Below, piece after piece: positions 34,172-45,396 of a DNA stretch of 64,000 bases (position 1 is the stretch's first letter; every line of letters begins with the position of its first letter). A program made the position numbers and the translations under genes. The stretch covers positions 36,548,393 to 36,612,392 of the forward strand of contig NC_092054.1 of NCBI RefSeq assembly GCF_003086295.3, read 5' to 3'. The DNA comes from Arachis hypogaea (taxonomy: Eukaryota; Streptophyta; Magnoliopsida; Fabales; Fabaceae). The notes beneath the pieces are model-generated. The model saw nothing but the letters and a program-made list of their open reading frames with translations. It was not told the DNA's origin and ran no database searches.

Positions 34172-36439
34172 ATGACGCATTCACTTCCTGATCCGCGCTT
34201 GCTAATATTCGATCCTAAAATTGAAAGGACTATTTCACGAATAAGGCGAGAACAGCGTAGGTTAGCCCGCTCTGAGGGCAGATCTGAAAGTGAATCTGAG
34301 GAAAAAACCAACCCCCGTTCTACTGATTTGGTTGTTTTACGTGCAGAAAACATGGCAGCTAGAAGAGTTACCATTCAGGAGGAAGGAGCTCCTGATTTTA
34401 CAACGCAACCGTTTCAAGCGCATCATCCAGCGGTAGCTACAGATTTTGAAATAAAGACCGCACTGTTAAATTTGATGCCCAAGTTTCATGGCCTACCTGC
34501 TCAAGAGCCTATCAAGCACTTGAGAGATTTCCAGGCAGCCTGTTTTACTGTCAGGCGTGACGGCACTGATGAAACTTCAATTCTGCTGAAAGATTTTTCG
34601 TTTTCTCTTGAGAGAAAAGTAAGAGAGTGGTACTACACTCAACCTCTAGCAAATGTATCCAACTGGGATACACTCAGAAAGGAGTTTCTGGAGAAATTCT
34701 TTTCATCTGAAGTTACTGATAAACTGAGGAAGGATATCTCTACGATTGTTCAGGATGACAATGAGACTCTCTTCGAATACTGGGAGCGCTTCAATAATCT
34801 TCTGGAAGCATGCCCCCACCACATGATTGACAAGATCGTGCTACTCAGCTATACCACACAAGGTATGAGGCCCCAAGATAAGACCACATTGGAAAGTGCC
34901 AGCAATGGGTCTATGAAGAAGTACAAGACCACTGATGAAGCTTGGCAATTGATCAGTGATTTAGCTGAATCTACTCGGAACCACAGACAGAAGCAAGGCC
35001 GTTCAAAAGCCGTTGCAGAAGTATCTTCTGGCAGAGAGACTGCTGCTCTAACTCAAAGCATCTGTGAGATGACCAACCTGCTGAAGCAAATGCAGTTGAA
35101 TCAACAAGCTCAGCAAACTCAACCGCAGCAAAACCAACAACTAGTCCCACAAAGAATTTGCGGAATTTGTGCTGATTACAACCATTACACTAATGAATGC
35201 CTGCAGCTCCAACAAGAAGACAACATGGTGGCATCCACTCACAACTTTTATGACCGTCCCAACCAAGGGAACAATCAAAATGGAAATAATAACCATGGAT
35301 GGCAGAACAATTCAAACCAGAATTGGAGGGACAATAATAACAGGGGAGGTAGAGATAATCAGGGAAATCAGAGGTGGAATAATAACAACAACAGGCAGCA
35401 AAATCAACCTTACCGAGCACCTCACCTGAGGCAAAACCAAGGACCACCGAACAATCAGCAGCAAACCTCTCAATTTACTCATTCTTTTGTATCTTCTAAT
35501 GAAGATTTATTACAAGCTTTTGAGAAAAGACAACTAGCCATGAAAAGTACCATCGTGAACAGTATTAACGCCAATCTGAATGGTCTCACCTCTACTCTGC
35601 AAGCTTTTATGACACAGCTTGGTTCAGCACAAAATTCCAGTAACCAACCTTCAAGCACCACTGGAATCCCCTCTCAACCATTACCCAATCCAAAGGGAGG
35701 CATTAATGCCATCACCCTGAGGTCTGGAACTACACTACAGGAGAGGAATCAGGAGGAACCAAGCTCACCAGAATACGCCTCAGCTGAAGAGGTGGTGGAA
35801 ATCGAAGATGTTGAAGAGGAAGAGGATATACAGGACATAGCTGAAGAAGAGATAGCTCAACCACAAGAAGAAGCACCAAAAGGCGCAGGCACCACGGAAA
35901 CCACTGTTTCCATTCCATTTCCACAGCTTGCAAGGAAGCCCAGGAAGCAGCTGGAACCTTATCCTAAAATGGTAGAGATATTCGAAAAGGTCGAGGTAAC
36001 TGTCCCCCTTTTTGATGTTATTCAGCAGGTACCTAAATATGCAAAGTTTCTAAAAGACTTATGTATCCATAAAGACAAGATTAATGAATTAGAAACTATT
36101 CCTTTAGGTAGTTCTATATCTGCTTTAATAGGAGGATTACCTGAAAAGTGTAGTGATCCAGGTCCTTGCATAGTTAGTTGTACTATTGGTGGTGTAGTAA
36201 TTTATGATTGCATATGTGATTTAGGAGCATGTGTCAGTATAATGCCTTTGTCTATATATGATGTTTTGAGGCTCCCTCCCTTAAAAAGGTCGGCAGCTCG
36301 TTTTGTGTTAGCAGATAAAAGCATTATTACAGTGGCTGGAGTTGCTGAAGATGTTTTGGTGAACATTAAAGGGCTCACATTTCCCACTGATTATTATTGC
36401 AAGAGAACTGACTCCTCAACAAGAAGAGCAGCTACTTGA
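34172..36439 (+). CDS. Element E gag-protease polyprotein (protease truncated)
   Basis: 755 residues. The gag domain (about residues 100-270) has the motif [20 protein letters not shown] and [21 protein letters not shown] canonical CCHC zinc knuckle, [14 protein letters not shown], lies at about residues 330-343. An Asn/Gln/Arg-rich region (about 365-430) follows, then an acidic Glu-rich spacer (about 530-570). The protease begins with [11 protein letters not shown], the Asp-Leu-Gly-Ala form usual in Athila elements. The frame then runs into unrelated sequence ([17 protein letters not shown]) because of a deletion near 36395-36403, so the C-terminal half of the protease is lost. An internal Met near 34351 (MAARRVTIQ) is an alternative start. 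Confidence 0.85.
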   Translation: MTHSLPDPRLLIFDPKIERTISRIRREQRRLARSEGRSESESEEKTNPRSTDLVVLRAENMAARRVTIQEEGAPDFTTQPFQAHHPAVATDFEIKTALLNLMPKFHGLPAQEPIKHLRDFQAACFTVRRDGTDETSILLKDFSFSLERKVREWYYTQPLANVSNWDTLRKEFLEKFFSSEVTDKLRKDISTIVQDDNETLFEYWERFNNLLEACPHHMIDKIVLLSYTTQGMRPQDKTTLESASNGSMKKYKTTDEAWQLISDLAESTRNHRQKQGRSKAVAEVSSGRETAALTQSICEMTNLLKQMQLNQQAQQTQPQQNQQLVPQRICGICADYNHYTNECLQLQQEDNMVASTHNFYDRPNQGNNQNGNNNHGWQNNSNQNWRDNNNRGGRDNQGNQRWNNNNNRQQNQPYRAPHLRQNQGPPNNQQQTSQFTHSFVSSNEDLLQAFEKRQLAMKSTIVNSINANLNGLTSTLQAFMTQLGSAQNSSNQPSSTTGIPSQPLPNPKGGINAITLRSGTTLQERNQEEPSSPEYASAEEVVEIEDVEEEEDIQDIAEEEIAQPQEEAPKGAGTTETTVSIPFPQLARKPRKQLEPYPKMVEIFEKVEVTVPLFDVIQQVPKYAKFLKDLCIHKDKINELETIPLGSSISALIGGLPEKCSDPGPCIVSCTIGGVVIYDCICDLGACVSIMPLSIYDVLRLPPLKRSAARFVLADKSIITVAGVAEDVLVNIKGLTFPTDYYCKRTDSSTRRAAT

Positions 36440-39236
36440 TGTGCTGAGGAAGCATAAGAAGGCAATTGGGTGGAGCTTGGCAGACATAGTGGGAATCAAC
36501 CCTCAAGTATGCGAGCACAGAATATTTTTAGAAGAGGGAGCAAGACCTGTCCGTCAACCCCAGAGAAGATTGAATCCCACCATCTTGGAAGTTGTCAAGA
36601 AGGAGGTGACCAGACTATTGGAGGCCGGTATCATATATCCCATTTCAGACAGTGAATGGGTAAGCCCAGTACAAGTGGTGCCCAAGAAGTCTGGAGTCAC
36701 TACAGTGAAGGATGAGCATGGAGAGCTCATAGCAACTAGAGTTCAGAATGCTTGGAGAGTCTGCATTGATTACAGGCGTCTCAACCAAGCTACCCGTAAG
36801 GATCACTACCCACTTCCATTCATTGATCAAATGCTGGATCGCCTGTCAGGTAAATCACATTATTGCTTTCTAGATGGTTACACAGGTTATTTCCAGATTC
36901 ATATAGCTCCTGAGGATCAGGAAAAGACTACTTTTACATGTCCTTTTGGGACTTATTCTTATAAGAGAATGCCCTTTGGCTTATGCAATGCACCAGCTAC
37001 TTTCCAAAGGTGTATGATGAGTCTTTTCTCTGACCTTACTGAGGACTGTATGGAAGTTTTTATGGACGATTTTAGCGTTTATGGTGATTTTTTTACCCTT
37101 TGCTTAGAGGGATTATCTAGAGTATTGGATAGATGTATTAATACAAACCTTGTATTGAATTTCGAAAAATGCCACTTTATGGTAAAACAAGGGATTGTAT
37201 TAGGACATGTGGTATCTAATAATGGCATTTCTGTAGACCCAGCAAAGGTGAATGTTATTTCTAGTTTACCTTACCCCTCTTCTGTGAGGGAAGTCCGTTC
37301 GTTCCTTGGCCATGCAGGTTTCTACAGGAGATTTATTAAAGACTTTAGTAAGGTGGCACTTCCCTTATCCAGATTACTGCAGAAGGACATTGAGTTCGAG
37401 TTCAGTGAAGATTGCAAACAAGCATTTGATAAGCTGAAGACTGCTCTAACTCAAGCCCCAATTGTGAGAGGACCCAACTGGAGCCAGCCGTTTGAAATCA
37501 TGTGCGATGCTTCCAACCATGCAGTAGGAGCAGCGCTGGCTCAGCGTGAAGGTAAGGATCCTTTTGTTATTGCCTATGCGTCTAAGACTTTAGACACTGC
37601 CCAGTCCAATTATACTACTATTGAGAAAGAACTTCTTGCTATTGTTTTTGCTCTGGATAAATTCCGGGCCTATTTACTTGGTACCAAAGTAGTGGTGTAT
37701 TCGGACCACGCAGCTCTAAAGTATCTATTAGCTAAAAAGGAGTCCAAACCAAGGCTTATACGTTGGATACTGATGCTACAAGAATATAATTTAGAAATAA
37801 AGGATAGGAGTGGTAATCAGAATTTAGTAGCAGACCACTTGAGTCACCTTGAACATATTAAGGATGATTCTACTCCTATAGATGATAATTTTCCTTTTGA
37901 TAACCTACAAGCAGTATCTGAGGTAGTCCCTTGGTATGCACCTGTTGCTAATTATTTAGTTAGCCGCACATTTCCTCCACATTTTTCTAAACATCAAAGA
38001 GACAAGCTGAAAAGTGAGTCTAAATATTATATATGGGATGACCCATATTTATGGAGATGTGGCGCTGACCAGATAATTAGATGTTGTGTGCCTCAATCAG
38101 AATTCCAGTCCATTTTAGAGGCATGTCACTCATCTGAGAGTGGAGGACATTTTGGCCCTCAACGAACAGCTAGAAAGATCTTAGACTGTGGATTCTGGTG
38201 GCCTACTCTTTTTAGAGACGCTGCTGAGTTTTGCAAATCTTGTATCCCATGCCAGAAATTTGGTAATATATCCAGGAGGGATGAGATGCCTCAACACTAT
38301 ATGCTTTTCTGTGAAGTTTTTGATGTATGGGGCATTGACTTCATGGGTCCATTTCCAAATTCTAGTGGATATTTTTATATATTGTTAGCTGTGGATTATA
38401 TTTCCAAATGGGTGGAAGCAATCCCTACCCGCACTGACGATGCTAACACTGTTGTTTCCTTTGTGAGAAACCACATTATATGCTGTTTTGGATCACCACG
38501 AGCGATCGTGAGCAATCAAGGCACCCATTTTTGTAACAGGAGACTAACAGGATTGATGAAGAAGCATGGGATAATCCATAAAGTTGCAACAGCTTACCAT
38601 CCCCAAACTAATGGGCAAGCCGAGGTGTCGAACAGAGAAATTAAGCGTATCTTGCAAAAGATAGTGAAGCCTCATAGAAAAGACTGGAGCACCAGGCTAC
38701 AAGATGCACTGTGGGCATATAGAACAGCATACAAGACACCCATTGGGATGAGTCCCTTTCGCTTAGTTTATGGAAAAGCTTGCCATCTCCCAGTTGAAAT
38801 CGAACACAGAGCCTTCTGGGCTGTTAAAGAGTGCAACATGGAAATTGAGAAGGCCGGAGCTGAAAGGAAGTTGCAACTGCAGGAACTGGAGAACCTTCGC
38901 CTAGAAGCTTATGAGAATTCCAGAATTTGCAAGGAAAGGATGAAAGTTGTGCATGATCAAAACATCAAGAAGAAAGAATTTCAACCTGGAGATTTCGTCC
39001 TCCTTTACAAATCTCGACTAAGGCTAATTCCCAGTAAGTTAAGATCAAAATGGGAAGGTCCATACAGAGTAGAAAAGGCTGAACCGTACGAAGTTTATCA
39101 CCTAAGCCATCCTTCAAGCTCTGAACTTATTAAGGTTAATGGACACCGCCTGAAGCTGTACCATAGTGAGAAAGTGCAGAAAAGCAAGGAGATTGAGATC
39201 CTCCACTTGGAAGATCCCCACATAGCAGCAGATTGA
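36402..39236 (+). CDS. Element E reverse transcriptase, RNase H and integrase
   Basis: About 940 residues, open from the deletion junction; the first ATG is 36441. Reverse transcriptase (about residues 30-270) has [36 protein letters not shown] and the catalytic FMDDFSVYG. RNase H (about 350-470) has [27 protein letters not shown] and [10 protein letters not shown]. Integrase (about 540-800) has the HHCC zinc-binding site ending [11 protein letters not shown], then GIDFMGPF (Asp 1), IVSNQGTHF where Asn (codon 38514-38516, AAT) replaces the second catalytic Asp, and [14 protein letters not shown] with the catalytic Glu present. A C-terminal [20 protein letters not shown] stretch follows. The polymerase looks intact; the integrase should be inactive. 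Confidence 0.9.
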   Translation, partial: RELTPQQEEQLLDVLRKHKKAIGWSLADIVGINPQVCEHRIFLEEGARPVRQPQRRLNPTILEVVKKEVTRLLEAGIIYPISDSEWVSPVQVVPKKSGVTTVKDEHGELIATRVQNAWRVCIDYRRLNQATRKDHYPLPFIDQMLDRLSGKSHYCFLDGYTGYFQIHIAPEDQEKTTFTCPFGTYSYKRMPFGLCNAPATFQRCMMSLFSDLTEDCMEVFMDDFSVYGDFFTLCLEGLSRVLDRCINTNLVLNFEKCHFMVKQGIVLGHVVSNNGISVDPAKVNVISSLPYPSSVREVRSFLGHAGFYRRFIKDFSKVALPLSRLLQKDIEFEFSEDCKQAFDKLKTALTQAPIVRGPNWSQPFEIMCDASNHAVGAALAQREGKDPFVIAYASKTLDTAQSNYTTIEKELLAIVFALDKFRAYLLGTKVVVYSDHAALKYLLAKKESKPRLIRWILMLQEYNLEIKDRSGNQNLVADHLSHLEHIKDDSTPIDDNFPFDNLQAVSEVVPWYAPVANYLVSRTFPPHFSKHQRDKLKSESKYYIWDDPYLWRCGADQIIRCCVPQSEFQSILEACHSSESGGHFGPQRTARKILDCGFWWPTLFRDAAEFCKSCIPCQKFGNISRRDEMPQHYMLFCEVFDVWGIDFMGPFPNSSGYFYILLAVDYISKWVEAIPTRTDDANTVVSFVRNHIICCFGSPRAIVSNQGTHFCNRRLTGLMKKHGIIHKVATAYHPQTNGQAEVSNREIKRILQKIVKPHRKDWSTRLQDALWAYRTAYKTPIGMSPFRLVYGKACHLPVEIEHRAFWAVKECNMEIEKAGAERKLQLQELENLRLEAYENSRICKERMKVVHDQNIKKKEFQPGDFVLLYKSRLRLIPSKLRSKWEGPYRVEKAEPYEVYHLSHPSSSELIKVNGHRLKLYHSEKVQKSKEIEILHLEDPHIAAD

Positions 39237-40654
39237 GCTAGTGGAGCATCCAACTTACGGACGTTAAAGCAAAGTGCTTGGTGGGAGACAACCCACCGCG
39301 GTAAGATCGTTCTTTTTTTCACTTTTAAAAAAAAAAAATTTCGCCGCGCGACGCGATTGCACCAGCGACGCGTCCGCGTGGCAGGGGGAGTAAAGAAAAA
39401 TAAAAATGAACAGAAAGTTACGCAGGAGCAGCGCTGGAGTCGTGCCAATGGCACAAATTACCCCACGCGACCGCGTCGCTGACGCGACCGCGTCGCATGG
39501 AAATCATGGCCTCCCACGCGACCGCGTGCCCTGAGTTTTCGACGTAAAAGGGTGCACAGTCGCATTCTGTGCGAGAGTGATGCTGGATTGGTGCTGGAAG
39601 CACAATCCTTGTCACGCGGCCGCATCACCCATTTTATAACGCACACTCATGCGATCGCGTGACCCACGCGATCGCGTCACCCAATTTTGGCAATTAAAAT
39701 GAATCGAACAGAGAGTTGTGCTGGAGCGAGGCTGCACTCGCGCCAGCAGCGCAACATAGGTCACGCGACCGCGTGACCGACGCGATCGCGTCATCTTCCC
39801 TGGAGCGCAACCACGCGAACGCGTGCCTTCCGCGGCCGCGTCGCATGCGCCACACAGCTCAACCTCAGTTTTCAAATTATCTTATCTTTCTTTCCTCCAA
39901 ATCCTAATTTTTCTTTTCCCTCCTTCTTTCTTCTTTCTCCCTTCCCCTTTCTATCTCACCTTTCATTCTCTATCTTTCTCACCCCCATTAACAAGGTTTT
40001 TCTTTTCTTCTTTCTCACTTTTCTACTATTCTTCTTATTTTCATATGTTATCTTCTTATCTTTCCTTCATTGTTCTTATTTTCTTTTCTTTTCTTTTCCT
40101 TTTTACTTGGTGTTATCTATTTATGTGAGTCATTATTCATCTTTATATGCTTATGGTTTGTTATAAATTTGTTTGACAATCATATATATTACTTTTTAAA
40201 GGATTGCTTGCATGTTCAAATTCATACTTTCAAGAGCTTATTCTACATGCATGCTATGTGTTTGTGAAAAAGCCCATATGGCATTATGCACTTCTTCACA
40301 TTATTTTACTCTAATATGCAATGCTTGCTTTTCACAAATTCCCTTTCATATTTTATTAATTAAATTTAATTGTCAATACAAACGTGATGGCTAGTTTGTT
40401 ACAAATGGTAATCTGAATTGGACATTGAATGTTTGATATATGCTACTCATGCATTTGCCTGCATGCCAATAAACCTCTTGCATTCCATTGTCCTACATGC
40501 ACTTGCTATATTTCCATTGATGAGCTTTTCACATGTAATCCGGACCATGTGTTAATGCTATTTATCTTTATTGTGCATTGGCTATCACTTACAATACCCT
40601 CTTCCTTGCTCTATCTCTTTGAATTTAATTTCCTTTCTCTTCCCTTCTTTCAGG
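39237..40654 (+). mobile_element. Element E spacer between pol and ORF3, CpG-rich palindrome array then pyrimidine-rich tract
   Basis: From about 39340 to 39845 there are around ten 14-bp palindromes of the form CACGCG-NN-CGCGTG with changing central dinucleotides (AC, AT, TC, AA, GC). From about 39880 a T/C-rich stretch runs to 40653 and ends TTCTTTCAG directly before ORF3, a good splice acceptor. This fits expression of ORF3 from a spliced subgenomic RNA, as proposed for Athila env-like ORFs. Confidence 0.65.
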
Positions 40655-41908
40655 ATGGCCACCAAGAAAGGAAAAGAGAAAGCTACTTCCAAACCACCAA
40701 CAAGAAGAGGAACTAAAAGAGCATTAGTGGCAGAGCCTTCTTCAACCACAGTCAAGCCCTCAACAAAAAGAGTTAAGAGGATAATAAAGGTTGACGACAA
40801 GGAGAAAGCCTTTCCAGCAAAGGACACTGCGCGATTTCCCAATCGCAACTGTGAGCAGATGTTCCCTATCCTAGCAGAAAGGAACTATAACAATGAATAC
40901 CTTCTTATCCTCCCATCCAATATTGCCTCCTTTGTTGAGCCGCAAATTGAACGAAGACAATGGGGTTTCTTACGGAGACAGCCGAGGCAGGTCAATCTCT
41001 CTTGGGTAGTTGAGTTCTACTCCAACTTCTACATACCGACCCTGCAGTCTGTTTATGTCTGGCAGCAACAAGTCCCCATCACAGAAGAGGCCATTCAGCA
41101 CGTTCTGAGTCTTCCCCCTATTCCAGCAGGAATGGACGCTTTTCAAGAAGCCACCCTTCAGCGCCAGAGATACCAATTTGACTAGGACTCCGTTCTCGGA
41201 GTCATCGCATTACCTGGCAGCCGTTGGATCTACGGATACCACCGTACCCGCCCTAAGGGAATCTTGGCTTCCGCACTTACCTTGGAGGCTCGTGTATTGG
41301 CACAGATCATGTCCCATTACGTCTTTCTGAGCACTCATGAGTCCTCCTTCACTGCAGACATGGCTGTTCTACTATGGTGCATCCTTACAGACCAACCTCT
41401 GAATCTCTCAAGACACATCCGGAATGCCATGGAGCACGTACAAATCGCGGGCATCCTACCTTTTCCCGCCCTGGTCTCAAATCTTATCTCAGCAGCCGGA
41501 GTCTCCTACAGAGCTGGGGACACCAAAGCCATGCTTCCACAGGATGATCAATATGTCCCTAACGGGAAATACCTCAGACTTTCAGCAGCCACTACAAGCC
41601 AGCCTACTGAGCCAGTTGAAGATATTCCTTCTTCAACACCACAAGCATCTACAACTGAGAAATTTCTCCAGCAGATACTTGAAAAATTGGATCGGCATGA
41701 ACTGAAAGCTAAGATGAGAGAGCACCGTAACAAGCGCCGATTCACATACCTCAAGGAGCTGATCATGGGAAAATTCAAGGACTCAGACACTCCGGACTCC
41801 ACTTCTTTTACCAGCACCGGGAGCCATGATAGTCCCGACTGTGGAGATACTGCTACCAGCCCACCCCTGTTCCTGACAGATGGCACCAAGGACGGTGCAA
41901 AGCCTTAA
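40655..41908 (+). pseudogene. Element E ORF3, env-position protein (PF20167-like) with one in-frame stop
   Basis: The start ATG 40655 follows an apparent splice acceptor. The N-terminus is Lys/Arg/Thr-rich (MATKKGKEKATSKPPTRRGT). The globular part resembles the ORF2 at 16139-17290: QWGFLRRQPRQVNLSWVVEF and ARVLAQIMSHYVFLSTHESS. One TAG (41183-41185) interrupts the frame; both sides are in the same frame and no other stop occurs before 41908. The C-terminus is polar and Ser/Thr-rich. No signal peptide or transmembrane segment is obvious. The last codons overlap a hairpin (41883-41898) and the stop overlaps the second purine tract. Confidence 0.7.
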
Positions 41909-41920
41909 GTGTGGGGAGGT
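41883..41920 (+). promoter_or_regulatory. Second polypurine tract and hairpin of element E
   Basis: GCACC-AAGGAC-GGTGC (41883-41898) then AAGTGTGGGGAGGT (41907-41920), identical to the tract at the 3' LTR (43351-43364) and located 1,444 bp upstream of it. Confidence 0.6.
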
Positions 41921-43325
41921 CGGTCAGTACCTGACGTCCGGAGGTAATTTCTCTTCTCTGTACACCAATAATTAGGATATTTTAGTTAGATTTTCTCCCC
42001 TTTATAGAATAGAATAAATTGCATAGGTTAGAATAGTTGCATGCATGTTCTACTTAATTGAAAAGACAATAAGTTTCTTTTAAAAATCTATCTTTGGAAT
42101 AAAATTTCACTAATTTTTCAAAATTTTTATGATAAATCTGCTTGAGTTGTATTTGGAACATGATGTTTGAGCTAAAGAACACATAACCTGTGAAAGATTT
42201 GAGCCTTTATGTATGGTTACATTATTTAACCATAATTATTTTATTCTTGTGTGTTTACTTCTCTATGATTGTAATCTATATTTTGTTTTATCTTATATGT
42301 CCAATATTTATTATATTTACATGCTTGCACATGATTGTGGCCATTATTTGTTTAAACTCACTTATCCAAATCAAGCCTACCCTTTTTAATTACCTTTGTT
42401 AACCACTTTGAGCCTTTAAAACTCCATTTGTTCTATATTTTACCACATTACTAACCTCAAGCTGAAAAATAATTGCATATCCCAAATTGAATCTTTGGTT
42501 AGCTTAAGATAGAATTGTGTGTGCTAGTTAAGTATGGGAAATTGTGGGAACAAAAGTTGTTAAGGGAATGTGTCATGAAAATTTAAAGGGAATTTGGATA
42601 CCTATTCATGTGAAACTATAAGAATAAAAAATCTATGTGGGTTGATAAGCTTTATTTATTTCAATTCAAAAAAAAACGATAAACAAATAAATAAGGGGAC
42701 AAAATTACCCCAATGTTAAATTCAGAATTCAAAGATCAATGCACATATGATAGAATTAAAATACAAAGTTGAAATATGAGTATGTGTTGAAAAAGGGAAT
42801 TATGGGTAGCTAGGCATGAATTTAAAAGTATATAGAATATATGTATATTAGGTGAGAGCTTAGGTTAATTAAAGATTCAATTTATAAAGCTCACTTAGCC
42901 ATATGTATACCCTTACCTGCACCTTGGCCCCATTACAACCCTGAAAAGACCTCATGATCTTTGCATTGGTATATTAACTGTTGTTGATTGGTTAGGAGAA
43001 AAACAAAAGTTAGAAAACATGACTAGAGAAGAATAGAGTGATTACCCTATACACTAGAGATTAGAGCGTACATACATTATCAGTGAGGGTTCAATGCTTG
43101 AATTTTCATGTTTCCTGCTTTCATAAGCTATCTTCTTGCACTTTTATCGGTTTTATTGTATAATGATAGAATTAGTGGAATTTGATTTGTAATTGTTTTG
43201 AAGGGCTTATTTACTTTTGATCAAGTGGACAATAATCATATAGTTGCATTTATTTATATATGTAGGATTGCATTGCATTTCATGAGTTTCTACATGTTCA
43301 TACTTATTTCCTTGTCTCCTTCAAT
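41921..43325 (+). mobile_element. Element E 3' non-coding region
   Basis: AT-rich with no credible ORF. It has features of a transcript 3' region (T-rich, many AATAAA-like words). It lies between the internal and terminal purine tracts. Confidence 0.5.
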
Positions 43326-43364
43326 TTAGCATGAGGACATGCTAATGTTTAAGTGTGGGGAGGT
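43326..43364 (+). promoter_or_regulatory. Polypurine tract and hairpin at 3' LTR of element E
   Basis: TTAGCATG-AGGA-CATGCTAA (43326-43345, an 8-bp perfect stem), then AAGTGTGGGGAGGT (43351-43364) directly against the LTR. Confidence 0.7.
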
Positions 43365-44841
43365 TGATAAACCACTATTTTATAGTTTATATTGTGTTTA
43401 ATTGTGTGGTTTTGTCATGATCCTTACCCACTTATTCATCAATTTAGCATGCATTTAGATTTCCTTCCTAAATTCAGTACATGTTTGAAAATTGCTTCCT
43501 AGAGAATTTAATTATTTAATTTTAATTCTCCTTTATTCCATTCAATGCCGTGATCTGTGTGTCAAGTGTTTCAGGTTTTATAGGGCATGAATGAGATGGA
43601 GATTGGAGAGGAAGCTAGCAAAAAATGGAAGGAACACAAGAATTTGAGGAGATAACCAGCGAGAAGTGACGCGGTCGCATGGCTCACGCGACCGCGCGAA
43701 GGAGCGCAAATCGCAATGACGCGGCCGCATGGCTTGCGCGGCCGCGCGGATTAGAAAGCGCAAGCGACGTGGTAGCGTGGACGACGCGAACGCGTGGAGA
43801 GGAAAAAGCACAAGCGACGCGTCCGCATGGACGACGCGATCGCGTGACATGTGCGATCTGCATAATCTGCAAAATTCGCTGGGGGCGATTTTTGGACCTT
43901 ATTTTGGCCCAGTTTTCGGCCCGGAACAGTAGACTAGAGTCAGAGAATATGCAAAAACAACACACACATTCATTCAGTAGTTTTAGATCTAGTTTTTCAC
44001 TCTCTTAGGTTTTTCTCTCTAGTTTTTAGAATTTTAATTTTCAATTGGTCTTAGCATTGGAACATTGAGAAGAGTTATTTCCTCATCAAGACTTCATCAT
44101 TCTAGTTTGTTTTCTTAACTTGGTTTTATTCTTCCATATTCTTTGTTTTGTTCAATTTTATTATTCAGATACTTTTATGATTATTTAATGCAAGGATTAT
44201 TTCTTTTTAATTCAATTTCAATTCCAATAATCATGTCTTCTTTTAATTCCCTTTTATGTGTTATGGGTTTATTATTTACAATGAGTGAGTAGTTTCATTA
44301 CTTCATAGGGAATTGATTGAAAAGGAACTCTTGAGTTGGAAGGATTGAAAGAAAATTTGTAATTGGGTTAATTGTTGAATTGCTATCCTGTCACCAACGT
44401 CAATCCCTTGAACTAAATGGGTTGTAACTCGTGAACGGATCTAGTAATCCAACTTGTTTGACTTTTCCTTACCTAGTAAAGGATAACTAAACAGAGTAAC
44501 CGTTAATTATAAATCCATCAAAAAAATCATTCCATCAATGATAGAGATTCTAACTAATCAATTCCCAGTCAAGGTTTTTTTTATTCATATCATTTAATTT
44601 TCCTCAGTTTACATTCCAATTTACTTACCTCAACTTCTTCGAACCTCTGATTAATAAGATAGCACCCTTCTCTGCAACTTGTTGGGAGACAACCTGGGAC
44701 TTAAAACTCCCAGTAATTTTGATTTAAACTCTTTGTGACACATTTCTAAATTGATAGGCAGATTTTCGGTGAATTAAGAACTATACTTGCAACGTATCAA
44801 ATTTAATAATTTTTTAATTCATCAGCTTATGCTTCCCATCA
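43365..44841 (+). repeat. 3' LTR of element E
   Basis: 1,477 bp. It lacks the MITE and so preserves the empty target site. Its CpG-rich palindrome patch is at about 43670-43850. Confidence 0.92.
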
Positions 44842-45225
44842 AGGACAATCAGGAGAAGGGATGCTAGCAGCTAACTGGAAAGGGCCTTACCAAGTTAGAG
44901 AGGTACTGGGAAAAGGCTACTACAAGGTGTCCGACCTTGAGGGGTGAGAGCTACCAAGGTCATGGCACGCCTGTAACCTAAGAAGGTACTATAGTTAGAA
45001 AGGGATAAAGATCTTAGGTCAAGGTGCACTCTTTTTCTTGAAAAGGTTTTTTAATGAGGCGCCAGGCCAAGACCCACAAAATTGCCCGACTTAGAAAGGT
45101 AAGCACTTATATGTATATATTCTTGTCTATTTTATATTTCCTACTTGAATAAAGTTTTTCAGATTACCTAAAAAAGTTTCCTACCAAGACGCATTAATCT
45201 GAGTGTAAGAATTTATCGCCTGATT
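44842..45225 (+). pseudogene. Element D integrase C-terminus and following spacer
   Basis: After the AGGAC duplication, about 44855-44950 encodes LAANWKGPYQVREVLGKGYY and KVSDLEG, the C-terminal domain usual after gypsy integrases, and then stops. The rest to 45225 is non-coding. Confidence 0.65.
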
Positions 45226-45370
45226 ACGACAAGGTCGGCAAGATGAATACTAAATTCATCCCCCGATCACGACAAGGTCGGCAAGATGAATACCAAATTT
45301 ATCGCCCGATCACGACAAAGTCGGCAGAATAAAAATCAAATTCATCGCCCGATTACAAAGAAGTCGGCAA
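45226..45370 (+). repeat. Short tandem repeat, about 45-bp unit, in element D
   Basis: Four imperfect copies of a unit containing CGCCCGATCACGACAAGGTC and GGCAAGATGAATACCAAATT. Such arrays are common 3' of pol in Tat-type elements. Confidence 0.75.
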
Positions 45371-45396
45371 GGTGAAAGCAATAAAAATAGATTAAT

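Larger units (their letters stand above)
32071..44841 (+). mobile_element. Element E: Athila-like Ty3/gypsy element inside element D
   Basis: The LTRs are 32071-34056 (with a MITE inside) and 43365-44841, flanked by a perfect duplication AGGAC (32066-32070 and 44842-44846). The order is LTR, primer-binding site, gag-protease, reverse transcriptase-RNase H-integrase, CpG-rich spacer, ORF3, polypurine tract, LTR. About 33 differences in about 1,476 aligned LTR positions (hand count) make it the youngest large element here. It is nearly full length, but a deletion removes the protease C-terminus, the integrase lacks one catalytic Asp and ORF3 has a stop. Confidence 0.9.

Noticed and set aside
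39098..39907. Several overlapping Arg/Ala-rich ORFs on both strands
   Set aside because: They come from the CACGCG-NN-CGCGTG palindrome array, which opens many frames at once; the composition explains them.
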